The position numbers and the translations under genes were made by a program. From JBCDJG01 sp038748065 (lineage in GTDB: Bacteria > Pseudomonadota > Gammaproteobacteria > Pseudomonadales > Halieaceae), in NCBI GenBank assembly GCA_038748065.1, contig JBCDJG010000006.1, forward strand, positions 68,269-132,268: a stretch of 64,000 nt of DNA, in the 5' to 3' direction. The notes under the pieces were generated by a model. It was not told the origin of the DNA and made no database searches. It worked only from the letters and a program-made list of their open reading frames with translations. Every line of letters begins with the position of its first letter. The first letter of the stretch is position 1. Shown in pieces: positions 1 to 8,837 of this stretch.

Positions 1-645
1 ATGATCGGCAGCCTGGTGAAAGTTAATCACCTCCAGCTGCGTTGGGAAATTTCGCTTGAGCCGCTCGTAGCGCTTCCTCACAACGCCAAGGATTGACTCC
101 TTGGTGACGGCCAGGCCTCCCTTCACCCGCTGCTGCAGGATGCTCTCCAGCGAGCTTTGTGGGCTGCGGATGAAAGCCAGCACGCGCAGGCGGTCACAGT
201 GCGCTTCCAGTTCCTGGCGGAGCTTCTGCAGGTCTTCATCGCTGTACTCCGCCACGCTCTCACCAGACAGAATCAGCTTGTTACCCCTTGGCGCCTCCAG
301 CAGCGGCTCCCACTGGGCGCGTAGCTGCGCGCGCGCGCCCTCGGGGTCTGCGTCTGCCTTTTGCCGCCAGCCCATGCCGTGCTTGGTCGGTGGATCACAG
401 ATGGAGCCTGTTATGGCATCGGAGTGGTTAATCAGATGGCGACCGTTGAGATCAAAACCTGGATAAACAATGCCCTCGGCCGCGAGCAGCTCGCGGTACT
501 TGTGGCAGTTCTTCTGGATGCTGGTGGAGCCTGTCTTGCCGGGGCCGGCGTGCAGGATGATCTCTTGGTAGCGCGTGACCACGGAGCCATCTCTGTCGAT
601 AAATTTGCGCGCATTGTCCCACGCGCCGACGGCCTTGGCCATCAT
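1..645 (-). CDS. Sulfotransferase-like protein, C-terminus cut by window edge
   Basis: An open frame of 215 codons runs on the minus strand from ATG 645 (a second ATG follows at 642) off the left edge with no stop. An in-frame TAG lies 30 bp upstream, so the N-terminus is complete. Residues 31-44 read LHAGPGKTGSTSIQ, which matches the phosphosulfate-binding P-loop of PAPS-dependent sulfotransferases. FIRSP near residue 158 matches the second (3'-phosphate) motif. The family transfers sulfate from PAPS to carbohydrates or other acceptors; the acceptor cannot be told here. The gene begins about 40 bp after the gcvP terminator, so it probably has its own promoter, although no clear Shine-Dalgarno is visible. 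The family call is fairly secure; the function is open. Confidence 0.7.
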   Translation of the reverse strand, partial: MMAKAVGAWDNARKFIDRDGSVVTRYQEIILHAGPGKTGSTSIQKNCHKYRELLAAEGIVYPGFDLNGRHLINHSDAITGSICDPPTKHGMGWRQKADADPEGARAQLRAQWEPLLEAPRGNKLILSGESVAEYSDEDLQKLRQELEAHCDRLRVLAFIRSPQSSLESILQQRVKGGLAVTKESILGVVRKRYERLKRNFPTQLEVINFHQAADH

Positions 646-683
646 CGGTGCGAGCAAAAAGCACGGCGAGCGCTACGGATATG

Positions 684-707
684 AAAACCCCGCCCTTGGG
701 CGGGGTT
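684..707 (-). terminator. Rho-independent terminator after gcvP
   Basis: A perfect 10-bp stem (AACCCCGCCC at 686-695 with GGGCGGGGTT at 698-707) is followed on the minus strand by a run of four T. It lies 9 bp after the gcvP stop codon, which fits intrinsic termination of gcvP and separates it from the sulfotransferase-like gene. Confidence 0.85.
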
Positions 708-715
708 CGCGGTGA

Positions 716-3625
716 TCAGCCCTGATCGATGGCTTCCGTGTCGCGCCAGCTGTCGATTGAGGGGCAGGCGCAGTAGAGATTGCGATCGCCGTAAACGTTG
801 TCGACTCGCGCAACGGGCGGGAAATACTTGTAGCGCCGCAGGCTGGCGACAGGGTAGGCCGCGTCCTCGCGGCTGTAACCGTGGGGCCAATCGCTGGCGG
901 TAACATCTGCCAGCGTGTGCGGCGCGTTGGTCAGCGGGTTGTTGGCGCTGTCCCACTTGCCGGTCTGCACGGCCTCAATCTCCTGGCGAATGGCGATAAG
1001 TGCATCGCAGAAGCGATCCAGCTCCGCCAGGGACTCTGACTCCGTAGGCTCAACCATTAGCGTGCCCGCCACCGGAAAGCTCATGGTGGGCGCATGGAAG
1101 CCGTAGTCGATGAGACGCTTGGCGATGTCTTCCTCGCTGATGCCCGAAGCGTCCTTGAGAGGCCGCATGTCAATGATGCACTCGTGGGCAACGTTACCGC
1201 TGCTGCCTTTGTAGAGGATCATGTAGTGACCCTTGAGGCGATGAGCGATGTAGTTGGCATTCAGAATCGCGACCTTTGTGGCGTCGGTTAGCCCGACACC
1301 GCCCATCAGGGCGATATAGGCCCAGGAAATCGGCAGGATTGACGTACTGCCGAAGGGCGCGGCAGCCACCACGTCGTTGTTGGGATCAACACCGGGCACC
1401 GGTGAGATGGGGTGCGTCGGCAGGAAGGGCGCGAGGTGTGCGCCAACGCCGATTGGGCCCATGCCTGGGCCACCGCCGCCGTGGGGAATGCAGAAGGTTT
1501 TGTGCAGGTTAAGATGCGAGACATCTGCGCCGAACTTGCCTGGCGCCGCTACACCCACGAGGGCATTGAGGTTAGCGCCATCGACGTAGACCTGGCCGCC
1601 GTGCTGGTGGATAAGCGCGCACAGATCGATGATGCTTTCCTCAAATACGCCATGGGTTGAGGGGTAGGTCACCATGATGCAGGACAGCTCATTGCTGTGG
1701 CGCTCGGCCTTCAGCGTCAGGTCCTCCATATCGACGTTGCCCTGCTCGTCACACTCCACGATAACCACCTTCATACCGGCCAGTGCCGCCGACGCGGGGT
1801 TGGTGCCGTGGGCGGAGGAGGGGATCAAGCAGATATTGCGCTGATGGTCCCCACGACTCTCGTGGTAGCGCCTGATGGCGAGCAGGCCAGTGTATTCACC
1901 CTGAGAGCCGGCATTAGGCTGCATGGAGATGGCGTCGTAGCCTGTGCATTCCAACAGCATGTGGTCCAGCTCCTTCAACAGCAGCTGGTAGCCGCGGGTC
2001 TGGTCAACCGGTGCAAAGGGGTGCAGGCCGGCGAACTCGGGCCAGGTTACAGCCAGCATCTCCGTGGTCGCGTTAAGCTTCATCGTGCAGCTGCCGAGGG
2101 GGATCATGGCCCGATTCAGGGCGATGTCCTTGTCTTCGAGGAAGCGCATGTAGCGCAGCATCTCGGTCTCGGAATGGTAGTCGTTGAACAGCGGGTGTTG
2201 CAGATAATCGACGCCGCGCAGAAGGTTATCAGGTATGCCCGCGTTTTCGATGACGTCGGCGTCAAGGCTATTGGCGCTCGGTAGGATGCTGTCACCGCTG
2301 AAGGCTTCGAGCAGGTCTTCGACATCTGACGCGGAGGTGGTTTCATCCAGCGAAATGCCAAGGCGATCATCACCGATAACCCGCAGGTTCATGCCTTTGG
2401 CCAGGGCGCGCGCGATGATGGCCTGCTGCTGCTCGCCTACCGTGTAGCTAAGTGTGTCGAACCAGGTGTCGTTATCAGGTGTGAAGCCCTTGTCTTTGAG
2501 ACCCTTTTCGAGGATGCCGGTAAGACGCTGAATGCGCATAGCGATATTCTGCAGGCCGTCCGGGCCGTGGTACATGGCGTAAAAAGTAGCCATGATGGAA
2601 AGCAGGGCCTGTGCCGTGCAAATATTGCTTGTGGCCTTTTCGCGCCGGATGTGTTGCTCGCGCGTTTGCATCGCCATGCGTAGCGCCTGGCTGCCGCGGC
2701 GATCAATGGAGACGCCGATGATGCGCCCGGGCGTGGAACGCTTGTAGGCCTCTCGGGTCGCGAAAAAGGCCGCGTGGGGCCCGCCGAAACCCATTGGCAC
2801 GCCGAAGCGTTGTGTGTTGCCCACAACCACGTCTGCCCCGAGGGCGCCGGGCGATTTCACCATCAGCAATGCCATGATGTCGGTGGCCACTGTGACCAGG
2901 GTTTTGGATGCGTGGGCCTGCTCGATCAGTGGGCCGATGTCGTGCAGGTGGCCATAGGTGCCCGGGTACTGCAGGAGCACGCCGAAGGCGTCGATTTCGC
3001 CGATCATGTCGTTGGGGTCGCCAACGATGACTTCGATGTCCAGCGCCTCGGCGCGTGTTTTGATGACGGCAATGGTTTGGGGGTGACAGTCTTCTGCCAC
3101 CAGGAAGGTGCCGGAACGGTTCTTTTTGTTTACGCGCTGCAGAAGGGTCATGGCCTCGGCGGCGGCGGTGGCCTCGTCGAGCATGGAGGCATTGGACAGC
3201 TCCATGCCTGTCAGGTCCATGATCATCTGCTGGAAGGTCAGCAGTGCCTCCAAGCGGCCTTGAGAGATTTCCGGCTGGTAGGGCGTGTAGGCCGTGTACC
3301 AGCCCGGGTTTTCGAGTACGTTGCGCTGGATTACCGGCGGGGTGTAAGTGTTGTAGTAACCCGTGCCGATATAGGAGCGGTTGACCACGTTTTGTTCCGC
3401 TATTTCCCGTAGCCTGGCGATCACGGCTTGCTCGGTCTGGGCGCCGGGCAGGTCCATGGGCTTGTCGCGACGAATTGCGGCCGGTACCGTGTCTTCGATC
3501 AGCGCTTCGAGGCTGTCGTAGCCCAGCTCACGTGCCATCTGGGCCTGCTGCTGCTCGCTTGGGCCGATGTGGCGCTGCACAAATTCGTCGTGGTTTTCCA
3601 ATTCAAAGAGGGTCGGACGGCTCAT
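716..3625 (-). CDS. gcvP: Glycine dehydrogenase (decarboxylating), P protein of the glycine cleavage system
   Basis: The product is 969 aa, the usual length of a single-chain P protein. It is a PLP enzyme that decarboxylates glycine and passes the aminomethyl group to the lipoyl arm of GcvH. Both halves of the fused dimer are present. The PLP lysine lies in HLNLHKTFCIPHGGGGPG at about residue 705. The frame is open further upstream, but ATG 3625 is preferred because GGAG lies about 7 nt before it and the family N-terminus (LFELENHDEFVQRHIGPS) follows directly. gcvT and gcvH are not in this window, so P is encoded apart from them here. The gene diverges from the uracil-DNA glycosylase-like gene across only about 72 bp, too short for a glycine riboswitch. 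A strong terminator follows. Confidence 0.97.
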   Translation of the reverse strand: MSRPTLFELENHDEFVQRHIGPSEQQQAQMARELGYDSLEALIEDTVPAAIRRDKPMDLPGAQTEQAVIARLREIAEQNVVNRSYIGTGYYNTYTPPVIQRNVLENPGWYTAYTPYQPEISQGRLEALLTFQQMIMDLTGMELSNASMLDEATAAAEAMTLLQRVNKKNRSGTFLVAEDCHPQTIAVIKTRAEALDIEVIVGDPNDMIGEIDAFGVLLQYPGTYGHLHDIGPLIEQAHASKTLVTVATDIMALLMVKSPGALGADVVVGNTQRFGVPMGFGGPHAAFFATREAYKRSTPGRIIGVSIDRRGSQALRMAMQTREQHIRREKATSNICTAQALLSIMATFYAMYHGPDGLQNIAMRIQRLTGILEKGLKDKGFTPDNDTWFDTLSYTVGEQQQAIIARALAKGMNLRVIGDDRLGISLDETTSASDVEDLLEAFSGDSILPSANSLDADVIENAGIPDNLLRGVDYLQHPLFNDYHSETEMLRYMRFLEDKDIALNRAMIPLGSCTMKLNATTEMLAVTWPEFAGLHPFAPVDQTRGYQLLLKELDHMLLECTGYDAISMQPNAGSQGEYTGLLAIRRYHESRGDHQRNICLIPSSAHGTNPASAALAGMKVVIVECDEQGNVDMEDLTLKAERHSNELSCIMVTYPSTHGVFEESIIDLCALIHQHGGQVYVDGANLNALVGVAAPGKFGADVSHLNLHKTFCIPHGGGGPGMGPIGVGAHLAPFLPTHPISPVPGVDPNNDVVAAAPFGSTSILPISWAYIALMGGVGLTDATKVAILNANYIAHRLKGHYMILYKGSSGNVAHECIIDMRPLKDASGISEEDIAKRLIDYGFHAPTMSFPVAGTLMVEPTESESLAELDRFCDALIAIRQEIEAVQTGKWDSANNPLTNAPHTLADVTASDWPHGYSREDAAYPVASLRRYKYFPPVARVDNVYGDRNLYCACPSIDSWRDTEAIDQG

Positions 3626-3697
3626 AGGAACTCCGATGTTGAAAGCTGTGAGTGAGGTTAAAAAATCAAGCGCGCGATAGTAGCAACAGATGACATT

Positions 3698-4324
3698 ATG
3701 AACAATAAAACAGGGCTTGGACAACGATCAGATCGCATACCTTTGATCACGCTGTTGAATGACATTAGGGCCTGCGATTTGTGTGCTTCCGAGCTCTCCC
3801 TGGGGCCCCGGCCCGTGCTCCGGGCCAGTGTGTCGGCGCGCTTGTTGATCGTTGGCCAGGCTCCGGGCACGCGAGTGCACGCTTCAGGGATTCCCTGGGA
3901 CGACCCCAGCGGGGAGCGCCTGCGTGCCTGGCTAGCGATGGACAAGCCCCAGTTCTACGATGAGCGCCAGATCGCGATCGTGCCGATGGGTTTCTGCTAC
4001 CCCGGTAAGGGTAAGTCAGGCGACCTGCCGCCGCGGGCGGAGTGCGCACCGCTTTGTCACGAACGTGTACTGGAACACATGCCGGAGATAGAGCTGGTTC
4101 TGCTGATCGGTGCCTATGCACAGGCCCACTATCTGGGCGCGAGCCGGGAAACACTCACGGAGCGGGTGCGGCGGTGGCGCGATTTCGGCCCCCGCTTTCT
4201 GCCGCTCCCGCACCCATCGCCGCGCAATACCCTGTGGCTCAAGCGCAACCCATGGTTCGAGGACGAGGTGGTGCCGGAACTGCGCAGGCGGGTCGCGGCG
4301 CTGCTGGGTAATCAGAAGCGGTAG
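3698..4324 (+). CDS. Uracil-DNA glycosylase family protein
   Basis: The product is 208 aa. GQAPG (residues 53-57) and HPSPRN (172-177) are the two active-site signatures of the uracil-DNA glycosylase superfamily, which removes uracil from DNA. CDLC at residues 26-29 with C100 and C116 or C120 resembles the four-cysteine iron-sulfur pattern of family 4/5 enzymes. This cluster is inferred from spacing only. The gene diverges from gcvP. Its last 13 bp overlap convergently with the end of the TonB receptor gene, so the 3' ends of the two transcripts are antisense to each other. The ribosome binding site is weak. The family call is firm; the exact UDG family and lesion range are not established. 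Confidence 0.8.
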   Translation: MNNKTGLGQRSDRIPLITLLNDIRACDLCASELSLGPRPVLRASVSARLLIVGQAPGTRVHASGIPWDDPSGERLRAWLAMDKPQFYDERQIAIVPMGFCYPGKGKSGDLPPRAECAPLCHERVLEHMPEIELVLLIGAYAQAHYLGASRETLTERVRRWRDFGPRFLPLPHPSPRNTLWLKRNPWFEDEVVPELRRRVAALLGNQKR

Positions 4325-6531
4325 CTGACGCCGAACTTGAATTGCTGCGGCAGATTGGGCCGCGCCCCGAACGGCCGCCGGGATACGATAACCTGTTCGT
4401 CCGCAACGTTCTGGGCTATGAACTTCAGTTCAAGGGAATCATTGAGCTCGTAGCGGGCGGCGAGGTCGACGATGGTGTAGGCCTCCGTCGACTCGCCGTC
4501 CTCGAAGCTGCCGAAGCCGGGCACCTCCCGCATCTCGCTGACGTAGCGCACCGCCAGGTTGATGCCCCAGCTCAACCCTTCCAGGCCAGCCTGAATGCGG
4601 GCCTGGTGCTCTGGCGTGTAGGGCAGTTCGTCGCCCTGTTGCACCGGTAGTCGAGTGCCCTGGAAAAAGCCGGGGTTCCACTGCGAGAAGTTAGACAGAA
4701 AGCTCGTTTGAAAGGCTGTCTCTGTGTAGGTGTATACGAGATCCAGCGGCAACAGTAGGCCGTTGTCAAAGGCGTGGGTGTAACTCGCGGTGAACTCGGC
4801 GCCAGCAACTTCGACCTCGCCACCATTGAACTCTTCTCCCACCTCACAGCTGGGATCTGAGACGCGGCAGCGTCCAAGCAGGTTCTCGTAGTCGCTGAAA
4901 AAACCGATCAGGTCCGCTGACAGATTGGTGCCTGTGTAGCGCACGCCGTATTCATAGTTGATACTTTCCTCCGGATCGACGTCGCCGGCGGCGCCTGGGC
5001 TGGCGGGCGAGAACCCCTTGTTGATGCCGACCAGAACGCTCCAGGTCTCGGTCAGGGCGTAGACGACGCCGGCGCCCGGTAGCCAGACATCCTGTTCGCT
5101 GTCGCTGATATCGCCCGTCAAGCGATTCTCGGCCTCACCGTCGATGCCCTCGTAGCGCAGACCGAGGTCAACCGTCCAACGGCCGAATTCCAGGCGATCC
5201 GAAACGTAGGCGGATAATGCATCGGTCTCCCATTCGTTGGACAGTGTCAGCGGCCGACTGACGCCGTCGGCTACCAGAGAGGCGTCCTGCATCAGGTAGC
5301 CGCTCTGGTCCTGCTTCCGTTCAACCCAATCGTGGTGAAAGCGCAGGCCGCCCTCGAACTGGTGCTCGACTTGCCCCGTCTTCAACTGATGCTTCAGACG
5401 CAGGTCGATGCCTGAAGAACCGTAACTGCGGATAAAATCGGTCACGTCAAGCGTCTCGGCGGCGCTGCCATCGGAGTCGGCCTCGCCGCGCAGCAGGGCG
5501 AGCTCTCGCGGATACAGTTCGGGGTTCGCCAGCACCACCGACGCCGCAGGGGCAGTGCGCCCGATGAAGCCATCAAACTTGAACCAGTCACGCTCGTAGT
5601 CGTTATGGTAAAGCCGCGTGCTCAGCTGCCAGGCCTCGCTGAGTTGAACGTAGTGAAACAGGTGTATCTGCTGGTGCTCGGAGTCAAACCTGTCCAACTC
5701 ACTGGCGACGTAGCGACGCTCGGATCTGTCGTCGAAGTCATCATCGGTGAGGCCGAGGTAGGTTTCGTCCGACTCCTCGTCGGCATAGCCTAGCTTCAGC
5801 TGCACTGTCTGGTCGAAGCGGGCGCCTTCAGCACTGCGCCACTGCAGTTTGGCGTTGATGTCGTTGCGAACAAAACCAGTATCGCCGCTGGAATCCAGCT
5901 CCTTGAAACCGTCCGAACTGAAGCGTAGCCCGTCGATCCAATAGCCCCATTGGCCATGGTTTTCGCCGTAGAAGCCACGGTACTTCTGGAAGTTGTCGGT
6001 ACCAAAGACCGCCTCCAGCTTGCCCTCCGAGGATTCCGGTATGGCCGGCGTCACCATGTTCAGGGCACCGCCGACGGTGTGTGGCCCGTGCTTTATCGAG
6101 GAGGGGCCCTTAAAAACCTCGATAGAAGACATGCGATTTACGTTAGGCATATAGTAGGCCGCGGGCGCAGAGTAGGGCGCTGGCGCGATCAGCACGCCAT
6201 CCTCCATCAACGTGATCTTCTGACTGCGCTCGGAGGTTGCGCCGCGGATGCCGATATTGGGCCGCAGGCCAAAGCCGTCTTCGATCCGCATATAAACGCC
6301 GGGCACTTGGCGCAGCAGGTTATTGATGTCGACCGCATCAAACGCCTGAATCTGGCTTTCGTCCAGAAGGCTCGCGCTGCCGGAGAGTGAGCGGATAGCA
6401 TCGGCGCCGCCGGTCACCAGGACCTCCTCATAAATGATGTCTCCACCGGGCCCGGTCTGCGCGTTCACTGACGAGCACAGCGCGCAGGCCAGCCCCAGTA
6501 TGCATATTTTGCTTGCGTTCACTGTTGTCAT
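4312..6531 (-). CDS. TonB-dependent receptor, FecA-like, last gene of the imelysin iron operon
   Basis: The product is 739 aa. A signal peptide (ILGLACALCSSVNA) is followed by a TonB-box-like EEVLVTGG, a plug domain (IRGATSERSQKITLMEDGVL; VFKGPSSIKHGPHTVGGALN) and a 22-strand-type barrel ending in aromatic F, as needed for Omp85-mediated insertion. The frame extends upstream, but ATG 6531 gives the clean signal peptide and lies 7 bp after the stop of the upstream imelysin gene, so the two are translated from one message. Position in an IrpA/imelysin/DUF1513/di-heme operon makes an iron complex the likely ligand. Ferric dicitrate or another small chelate is possible, but the ligand cannot be read from sequence. 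Confidence 0.88.
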   Translation of the reverse strand: MTTVNASKICILGLACALCSSVNAQTGPGGDIIYEEVLVTGGADAIRSLSGSASLLDESQIQAFDAVDINNLLRQVPGVYMRIEDGFGLRPNIGIRGATSERSQKITLMEDGVLIAPAPYSAPAAYYMPNVNRMSSIEVFKGPSSIKHGPHTVGGALNMVTPAIPESSEGKLEAVFGTDNFQKYRGFYGENHGQWGYWIDGLRFSSDGFKELDSSGDTGFVRNDINAKLQWRSAEGARFDQTVQLKLGYADEESDETYLGLTDDDFDDRSERRYVASELDRFDSEHQQIHLFHYVQLSEAWQLSTRLYHNDYERDWFKFDGFIGRTAPAASVVLANPELYPRELALLRGEADSDGSAAETLDVTDFIRSYGSSGIDLRLKHQLKTGQVEHQFEGGLRFHHDWVERKQDQSGYLMQDASLVADGVSRPLTLSNEWETDALSAYVSDRLEFGRWTVDLGLRYEGIDGEAENRLTGDISDSEQDVWLPGAGVVYALTETWSVLVGINKGFSPASPGAAGDVDPEESINYEYGVRYTGTNLSADLIGFFSDYENLLGRCRVSDPSCEVGEEFNGGEVEVAGAEFTASYTHAFDNGLLLPLDLVYTYTETAFQTSFLSNFSQWNPGFFQGTRLPVQQGDELPYTPEHQARIQAGLEGLSWGINLAVRYVSEMREVPGFGSFEDGESTEAYTIVDLAARYELNDSLELKFIAQNVADEQVIVSRRPFGARPNLPQQFKFGVSYRF

Positions 6532-6538
6532 GGCCCAA

Positions 6539-7678
6539 TCAGTCCCCATCGGAGAAGGTGATGCCCAACACCACGTCAAGGCTGTCGGGGATTTCGCGTT
6601 TGAAGTTGCCGTCCAGGAAACCCAGGGTGATTTCCAACATGTCTACGTCGCGATCAGCGATCGCCTGACGAACCTGCCTGATGCTCTCCTGGACAGCATC
6701 GACAGCGTTCTGGTTGCCTGTGTCTGCCATCACTTCGAAGATGCTGTCCTCGGTATCAGGTCCACCTGCCAGTAAGGTCTCTACTTCATCGATCGTGGCG
6801 CTTATGGCTTCCCAGGCGTGGTTCGAGACCTGTGCCGCCGTGGTGACGACCCTGCGAGCCTGCAGGTAGTCCAGGAATTCCTGCCCGGCAATCAGAATCT
6901 GGCTGATGGGCTCTGTGCCATCTTCCAACTCGCCTTCAATGAAGAGCTCTCGAAAGGGTCGGTCGGTGTCGAGGAAGGCGACCGTCCAGCCCTGCTCGAT
7001 GTAGCGGGCCCGGTTAACTATTTCGTTTGCCAGGCCGCGCAGAACCTCGCACTTGCGGGGTTGGAACTCATACTCGGCGAGAACTTCGGTGAGCGTTGTG
7101 CTGTTGTCTGCCGTGCTCGTTTCAAAAATGGCCGATTCCAAGGCCAGAAGACCGACCCGCTGGAATGTTTTGTTAGCGAAGTAGCTCTGCTCGAGCTCCC
7201 GCGTGCCATTGATATCGGATGCGATTTCAGCGCGCACGGTTTCCAGGTAGTCAGTGCCACGCAGTCGTAAGGAGTCAATAAACGTGAAAGTGGGAAAAAC
7301 AATGTCGTCGTTCATCGGTCCAAAGTTGTACAAGGATTGCCGATACCACTGCTCAAACGTGGCTCGCCACTGATCTTGCAGGACGGTCAGCGCATCGGAA
7401 TCGGGGGTTTCGCAGAAGGACTCGGCGGCGCTTTGCAGGCTCTCGCTTCGAGCCAGAAAACCACTGGCGGCCGGAACGATTGCAAGATCTATCGCCTGCT
7501 CCAGTGCTCGTTCAAGTGTGGCGATAGGGTCTGGTTCCGGTGCCGGCGCAGGAACCCCGCCCGCATCGCCTCCGTTACCGCCCCCGCCATTATCGCCACT
7601 GCCACCGCGGCCGTCGTCTACGCAGCCGGTGATGGCAATGGCGAGGCAGATGAGCGCGCTTGGAAAGAACAGGTTCAT
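6539..7678 (-). CDS. Imelysin-family lipoprotein (second imelysin of the operon)
   Basis: The product is 379 aa. The N-terminus LICLAIAITGC is a lipoprotein signal with lipobox ITGC, followed by a glycine-rich linker and then the all-helical imelysin (M75-like) fold, with family segments such as NFGPMNDDIVFPTFTFID and RCEVLRGLANEIV-like helices. Imelysin proteins are iron-regulated periplasmic proteins; the founding peptidase claim is disputed, and an iron or heme-related binding role is generally favoured. AGAGGAAG precedes ATG 7678 at good spacing. The gene lies 31 bp after the DUF1513 gene and 7 bp before the receptor. Together with the IrpA-like gene it forms the two-imelysin arrangement common in marine Proteobacteria. 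Confidence 0.85.
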   Translation of the reverse strand: MNLFFPSALICLAIAITGCVDDGRGGSGDNGGGGNGGDAGGVPAPAPEPDPIATLERALEQAIDLAIVPAASGFLARSESLQSAAESFCETPDSDALTVLQDQWRATFEQWYRQSLYNFGPMNDDIVFPTFTFIDSLRLRGTDYLETVRAEIASDINGTRELEQSYFANKTFQRVGLLALESAIFETSTADNSTTLTEVLAEYEFQPRKCEVLRGLANEIVNRARYIEQGWTVAFLDTDRPFRELFIEGELEDGTEPISQILIAGQEFLDYLQARRVVTTAAQVSNHAWEAISATIDEVETLLAGGPDTEDSIFEVMADTGNQNAVDAVQESIRQVRQAIADRDVDMLEITLGFLDGNFKREIPDSLDVVLGITFSDGD

Positions 7679-7709
7679 AGTCTTCCTCTTTTTCGGAGCG
7701 GGCGCGTGT

Positions 7710-8837
7710 TCACCCAGAAATTACCGTCAGATGGTTGTCCCAGCGGAGCGATGCGTGCTGCGTTCTGCGGCTCCTGCGCTCGTCCAGGGTGGTCGCGTCC
7801 AGTTCGCGCATCTCGCCAAATGAGTTGCTCAAAACGAAGGCCTTTCGCTGCGGGCTGAAGGCCAATCCGCAGACATCGCGCAGGCGGTGGTAGCCAAGCA
7901 GTTCGTCGGTATCGAGGTCCCAGAACGCGGCCAGGCTGCCTCGCGGGCTGGCAAATGCGGCTATACGAGACTCGTGGCAAACGGCCACGCTGCCGATATA
8001 GTCCCGGAGTGCGTGGAGTAAGGACTCTGGAGCGTCGAACAGAGTCAGGCCCTCACCGGGGCGCTGCACGCCCGCTAACGGCACCGGCCGATTGTGGCCG
8101 GCCGCGTCACGCTGCAGTTGAATTGCGAAAGCCACGCTACCGTCGCTTGCAACGTCGAGATGACGAATACTGGCCTTGGGCTCGGCCATCTCAAACTGAT
8201 CGATTCGCTTCCCGGAGCTGCTGTCCAGGTAGGCCAGACTGGAGCGCATGGTGAGAATATTCAGGCGCTGGCGCCCTGAATCGGGCCGCGTCAAAATGCC
8301 GCCATTGGCAACAACGAGTGTGTTTCCGTCGGGCAGAAGGGCGAGTTCGTGTGGGCCGATGCCGTAGCTTGACCACTCGTCCAGCACGCGATAATCACTA
8401 GCATCCCTCACCACTATTTTGCCTACCCCGGCCTTGATGTCTGCTTCACTGGTGAACAGCACGCTGCCGTCGTTGCTGAAGCAACCATGGCCGAACAGGT
8501 GACGAGATTGTCCGCACTCAAAATCGCGCACTGTTCTGCCAGTAGCGAGGTCTATCTCGATACCACGCGTGCCGGGACGGCGCGCCAGCATCACTACAGA
8601 CTCTCGCCGCAGGCCGTGCTGGATGACCGCGTGACCGCGAAAGCCTGAGGGCAGGCTGCGAGGGCTCTGGCCATCTGTGTCGATCCAGGCCAGGCCGTAG
8701 CGCTGTGGTCCATCACCCTGTGCCGATACCCAAAACTCGCGTCGACTCGCTGCCACACCCATGGGGGGCGGCACGCCGGCCAGTGCCATCGTGCCACCCA
8801 AGCCGGTAACGAAGCTCCGCCGCGTCAGGTATGTCAC
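7710..8837 (-). CDS. DUF1513 family protein, Tat-exported beta-propeller-like
   Basis: The product is 375 aa from a GTG start at 8837. GTG overlaps the TGA of the di-heme gene (GTGA), the usual sign of translational coupling. The N-terminus LTRRSFVTGLGGTMALAG is a twin-arginine signal, so the protein is probably folded, perhaps with a cofactor, before export. The body shows repeated sheets (SRHLFGHGCFSNDGSVLFTS; GIGPHELALLPDGNTLVVANGG; LDVASDGSVAFAIQ), consistent with the beta-propeller expected for DUF1513. Such genes accompany imelysin and di-heme oxidoreductase genes in iron-regulated operons. No catalytic role is known to me. Confidence 0.85.
   Translation of the reverse strand: MTYLTRRSFVTGLGGTMALAGVPPPMGVAASRREFWVSAQGDGPQRYGLAWIDTDGQSPRSLPSGFRGHAVIQHGLRRESVVMLARRPGTRGIEIDLATGRTVRDFECGQSRHLFGHGCFSNDGSVLFTSEADIKAGVGKIVVRDASDYRVLDEWSSYGIGPHELALLPDGNTLVVANGGILTRPDSGRQRLNILTMRSSLAYLDSSSGKRIDQFEMAEPKASIRHLDVASDGSVAFAIQLQRDAAGHNRPVPLAGVQRPGEGLTLFDAPESLLHALRDYIGSVAVCHESRIAAFASPRGSLAAFWDLDTDELLGYHRLRDVCGLAFSPQRKAFVLSNSFGEMRELDATTLDERRSRRTQHASLRWDNHLTVISG

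Noticed and set aside
1697..3412. Long plus-strand open frames inside gcvP
   Set aside because: They are antisense shadows in GC-rich sequence.
3626..3697. Glycine riboswitch upstream of gcvP
   Set aside because: Only about 72 bp separate gcvP from the divergent gene, too short for the tandem glycine aptamers, and no such structure was seen.
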